From positions 119,325,927 through 119,389,926 of the forward strand of contig CM068367.1 in NCBI GenBank assembly GCA_034769895.1: DNA of 64,000 nt, given 5' to 3'. The notes under the pieces were generated by a model. That model was given only the letters and a program-made list of their open reading frames with translations, was not told where the DNA came from and searched no databases. The number at the start of each line of letters is the position of its first letter. Position 1 is the first letter of the stretch. This stretch comes from Magicicada septendecula. Its lineage: Eukaryota > Arthropoda > Insecta > Hemiptera > Cicadidae. Of this stretch, positions 61,243 to 64,000 are shown one piece after another. Made by a program: the position numbers and the translations under genes.

Positions 61243-61286
61243 TTCACTGATGATGGCAGTCGATGGCACTGCCGAAAAGTCTGGTT
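61243..61286 (+). ncRNA. Hammerhead-like motif (solo)
   Basis: Box CUGAUGA, stem II GGCAGU/ACUGCC with 7-nt loop, box GAAA and a GUC triplet. Stem III is only a couple of pairs and stem I is weak. The sequence after the motif resembles the arms of the 1 kb element (ACGGCTAAACAGC against ACGGCCTAACAGC), so they share an origin. No inverted partner was seen. Confidence 0.5.
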
Positions 61287-61519
61287 TTGCAGAAAAAATT
61301 GGACTACGGCTAAACAGCCCGGGAAGCAATTTTAACAAAAAACTACTTCTTTGTTGCCGATAATGTAGTACACATATAAAAAATTCTCCCATCCACCTTC
61401 AACTATAATTTTTAATTATAGAAAATTACCCCCACCCTGTTCACCTAACCTCTTCATTTATAGATATTTCATCTACGTTTCTACAGTGGATTATTATGAG
61501 CTTCTTATCAGGATACTTT

Positions 61520-63335
61520 ATTTATAAAAATTAAGTACTTTACTCTTGTTAAATCATAAAATGTTTCAGGTAAACTACCCCTTTCTCTTAACCGATCTTC
61601 TCCAAAATCAACAGATCTTGAGCTCTCTGCAACTCAGGAAAGTGTGCAAAAAATTATTTGATTCTCTTTGAATTTTTGGCAGTTATCGTTCGTCATAAAA
61701 AATTACCCTTTTTAAAACATAAAACGTTGCTGATAAACTACCCCTTCCCTTAACCGATCTTCAACAAAATCAACAGACCTTGAGTTCTCTTTAGTTCAAA
61801 AAGGTATGCAAAAACCTAGTTGATTCTGTTTGAATTTACGGCAGTTATCGTTCGTCATATAAAAATTTACCCTTGTTAAAACATAAAATGTTGCAGGTAA
61901 ACTACCCCTTTCCCTTAACCGATCTTCACCAACACCAACAGGTATTGAGAACTCTACAATACAGGGTTGTATGCAAAACATCATTTGATTCTGTTTGAAT
62001 TTGCGGCTGTTATCGTTTACCATAGAAAAAAATTACCCTTGATAAAAAACTGTTGCAGGTAAACTACCCCTTTCCCGTAACCGATCTTCACCAAAAACGA
62101 CTGGTCTTGAGTACTCTACAATTCAGGCTGGTATGCAAACAATTATTTGATTCTGTTTGAATTTGCGGCTCTTATTGTTTGCCATAGAAAACACCCTTGA
62201 TAAAACATAAAACGTTGCTGGTAAACTACCCTATTTCATTAACCGATCTTCACCAAAACAATAGATCTTGAGAACTCTACAATTCAGGGCTGTATGCAAA
62301 ACATTATTTGATTCTCTTTGAATTTACGGCAGTTATCGTCATAGAAAAAATTACCCTTGATAAAATACCGTTGCAGGTAAACTACCCCTTTCCCTTAACC
62401 GATCTTCACCAAAAACAATAGGTCTTGAGAACTCTGCAATTTGGGGCTGTATGCAAATAATCATTTGATTATGTTTGAATTTGCGGCTGTTATCGTTTGC
62501 CATAGAAAATACCCTTGTTAAAACATAAAATGTTGCAGGTAAACTACCCCTTTCCCTTAACCGATCTTCAACAAAATCAACAGACCTTGAGTTCTGTATA
62601 ATTCAAAAACGTACGCAGAAGAGTAGTTGATTCTGTTTTAATGTACGGCAGTTATCGTTCGTCATAAAAAAATTACCCTTGTTAAAACATAAAATGTTGC
62701 TGGTAAACTACCCTATTCCCTTAACCGATCTTCAACAAAACCAACAGGTCTTGAGAACTCTACAATTCAGGGCTGTATGCAAAATATTATATGATTCTGT
62801 TTGAATTTGCGGCTGTTATCGTTTGCCATAGAAAATACCCTTGATAAAACAAAAAACGTGGCAGGTAAACTACCCCTTCCCCTTAACCGATCATCACCAA
62901 AAACAATAGGTTAAGGGCTAAAACAATACTCAACAAAACAGGGCTGTATGCAAAAACTTATTTGATTCTGTTTGAAGTTGCGGCTCTTATCGTTTGCCAT
63001 AGAAAATACCCTTTTAAAACATAAAACGTTGCAGGTAAACTACCCCTTTCTCTTAACCGATCTTCACCAACACCAACAGGTATTGAGAACTCTACAAAAC
63101 AGGGCTGTATGCAAAAACTTATTTGATTCTGTTTGAAGTTGCGGCTCTTATCGTTTGCCATAGAAAATACCCTTTTAAAACATAAAACCGTTGCAGGTAA
63201 ACTACCCCTTTCCCTTAACCGATCTTCACCAAAAACGATAGGTCTTGAGAATTCTACAATTCAAGGCTGTATGCAAAATATTATATGATTCTGTTTGAAT
63301 TTGCGGCTGTTATTGTTTACCATAGAAAAATATCG
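61520..63335 (-). repeat. Tandem array of ~160-bp units, about 11 copies
   Basis: Minus-strand units with the same signature as the array at 4573-5530 (TACCTGCAAC, GATCGGTT, CAGAATCAAA). Unit borders fall near 61,683, 61,849, 62,014, 62,178, 62,338, 62,497, 62,660, 62,821, 62,991, 63,150 and 63,317. Two unit types are mixed, one with TTTGCCATAG and one with TTCGTCAT at the border. Adjacent units ending near 62,991 and 63,150 are almost identical, pointing to recent local duplication. Confidence 0.92.
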
Positions 63336-63690
63336 GTATGGAGATCCATACATGACTTCCATGTTCTAAGATTTATTAACACGTGCAGTTACACTGCCCA
63401 GCGATCCACAGGAAGCAAATCGCTATCCACGCTGGACACTTTCGGCTTGCACGCGTTATGTTGGTATGGGTTTCGGCACTTACCATTTAAAAAGTAAAAG
63501 CGTGCAAATGTAAGAAAATAAACATGAGTGAGGCCAGAAATAACGCGAATTTTGTGTGTGTGTGTGTCTTCCCTGCCTTTTTATTGCGGTAGTCATAATA
63601 ATAAAATGGAAACGTAAACATTACATTACTGAGATATGCTTGCCTGCCACGAACGATATATTATTTTATACGTGTATATTAACTCATACA
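63336..63690. other. Unique spacer between two copies of the tandem-repeat element
   Basis: It begins with the GTATGGAGATCCATAC end segment (to about 63,375), then ~120 bp of more GC-rich unique sequence, a short GT repeat near 63,552-63,568, and AT-rich sequence. Confidence 0.6.
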
Positions 63691-64000
63691 TAATTTACAT
63701 TAAAATGAAAAAAATTATAATTTTATTGCCTGGCAACAAAATTATTTTATTTTTAACAATTACCATTGTTTCAAAAAGTTTAAATAAATTTTCAAGTACT
63801 TTACTGTTGTTAAAACGTAAAAGGTTGCAGGTAAACTACCCCTTGCCCTCAACCGATCTTCACGAAAATCGAAAGTCGTTGAGATCTCTACAGTTCAGGG
63901 ACGTATGCAAAAAATTATTTGATTCTGTTTGAATTTGCGGCTGTTATCGTTTGCCATAGAAAATTACCCTTGATTAAAAAACGTTGCAGGTAAACTACAC
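63690..64000 (-). repeat. Second copy of the tandem-repeat element, cut by the window edge
   Basis: The minus-strand tail (63,700-63,800) matches 5540-5640, followed by unit sequence (from about 63,820) that continues past the edge. Another array therefore probably lies to the right. Confidence 0.85.

Overview
This is eukaryotic, AT-rich, repeat-laden nuclear DNA, most likely from an arthropod and probably an insect with a large genome. The evidence is spliced coding exons with GT/AG borders, long introns, and a transposon mix (Penelope-like, Ty3/Gypsy, RNase H-bearing LINE, RTE-like LINE, mariner, hAT) typical of such genomes. The species cannot be fixed from the sequence alone. No bacterial operons, tRNA, rRNA or CRISPR were seen.

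Two cellular genes are supported. On the + strand, 16,197-16,333 is the last coding exon of a Max-dimerisation (Mad/Mxd/Mxi1-type) repressor. Its stop codon directly abuts a consensus splice donor, so the 3'UTR is probably spliced, perhaps to an exon near 19,137, with a long AT-rich UTR or intergenic stretch following. On the - strand, four exons (59,082-58,928; 56,443-56,322; 54,928-54,800; 42,630-42,521) encode the C-terminal part of lysosomal alpha-L-iduronidase (IDUA). The reading frame is compatible across the first two junctions. At least one exon between 54,800 and 42,630 was not found, and the 5' part lies beyond the right edge. The two genes converge.

Layout: 1-4.4 kb holds microsatellites and two palindromic Penelope-derived mini-elements. 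4.4-5.8 kb is a ~158-bp tandem-repeat element whose sister array, in inverse orientation, fills 61-64 kb. 6.7-13.4 kb is an RNase H-bearing LINE split by a Gypsy element (6,813-11,996, TSD AAGC). 16.8-19.0 kb is a mariner remnant split by a Penelope-like element (17,392-18,717). 19-34 kb is AT-rich with an RTE-like fragment. 34.5-35.8 kb is a mariner, 37.1-37.9 kb a deleted hAT, 39.1-41.0 kb a Penelope-like element with ~690-bp inverted arms, 43.2-46.2 kb a near-complete hAT, and 59.1-60.4 kb another mariner. The hAT, two certain mini-elements (48.8 and 52.1 kb), a probable third at 53.4-53.7 kb and a reversed LINE fragment sit inside IDUA introns.

The most striking signal is a dense set of hammerhead-ribozyme (HHR) motifs. 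Most lie in inverted pairs within Penelope-like elements or coding-free palindromic derivatives of them (about 135, 268, 356 and 410 bp). Five of the inverted-repeat elements, coding and non-coding, have a 10-12 bp target-site duplication plus a one-sided 33-43 nt extension; a sixth has the extension and sits inside a TA repeat. HHRs in Penelope-like elements are known. The coding-free palindromic derivatives, their density here, and the shared inversion breakpoint at the RT YVDD motif in both coding copies are what deserve follow-up.
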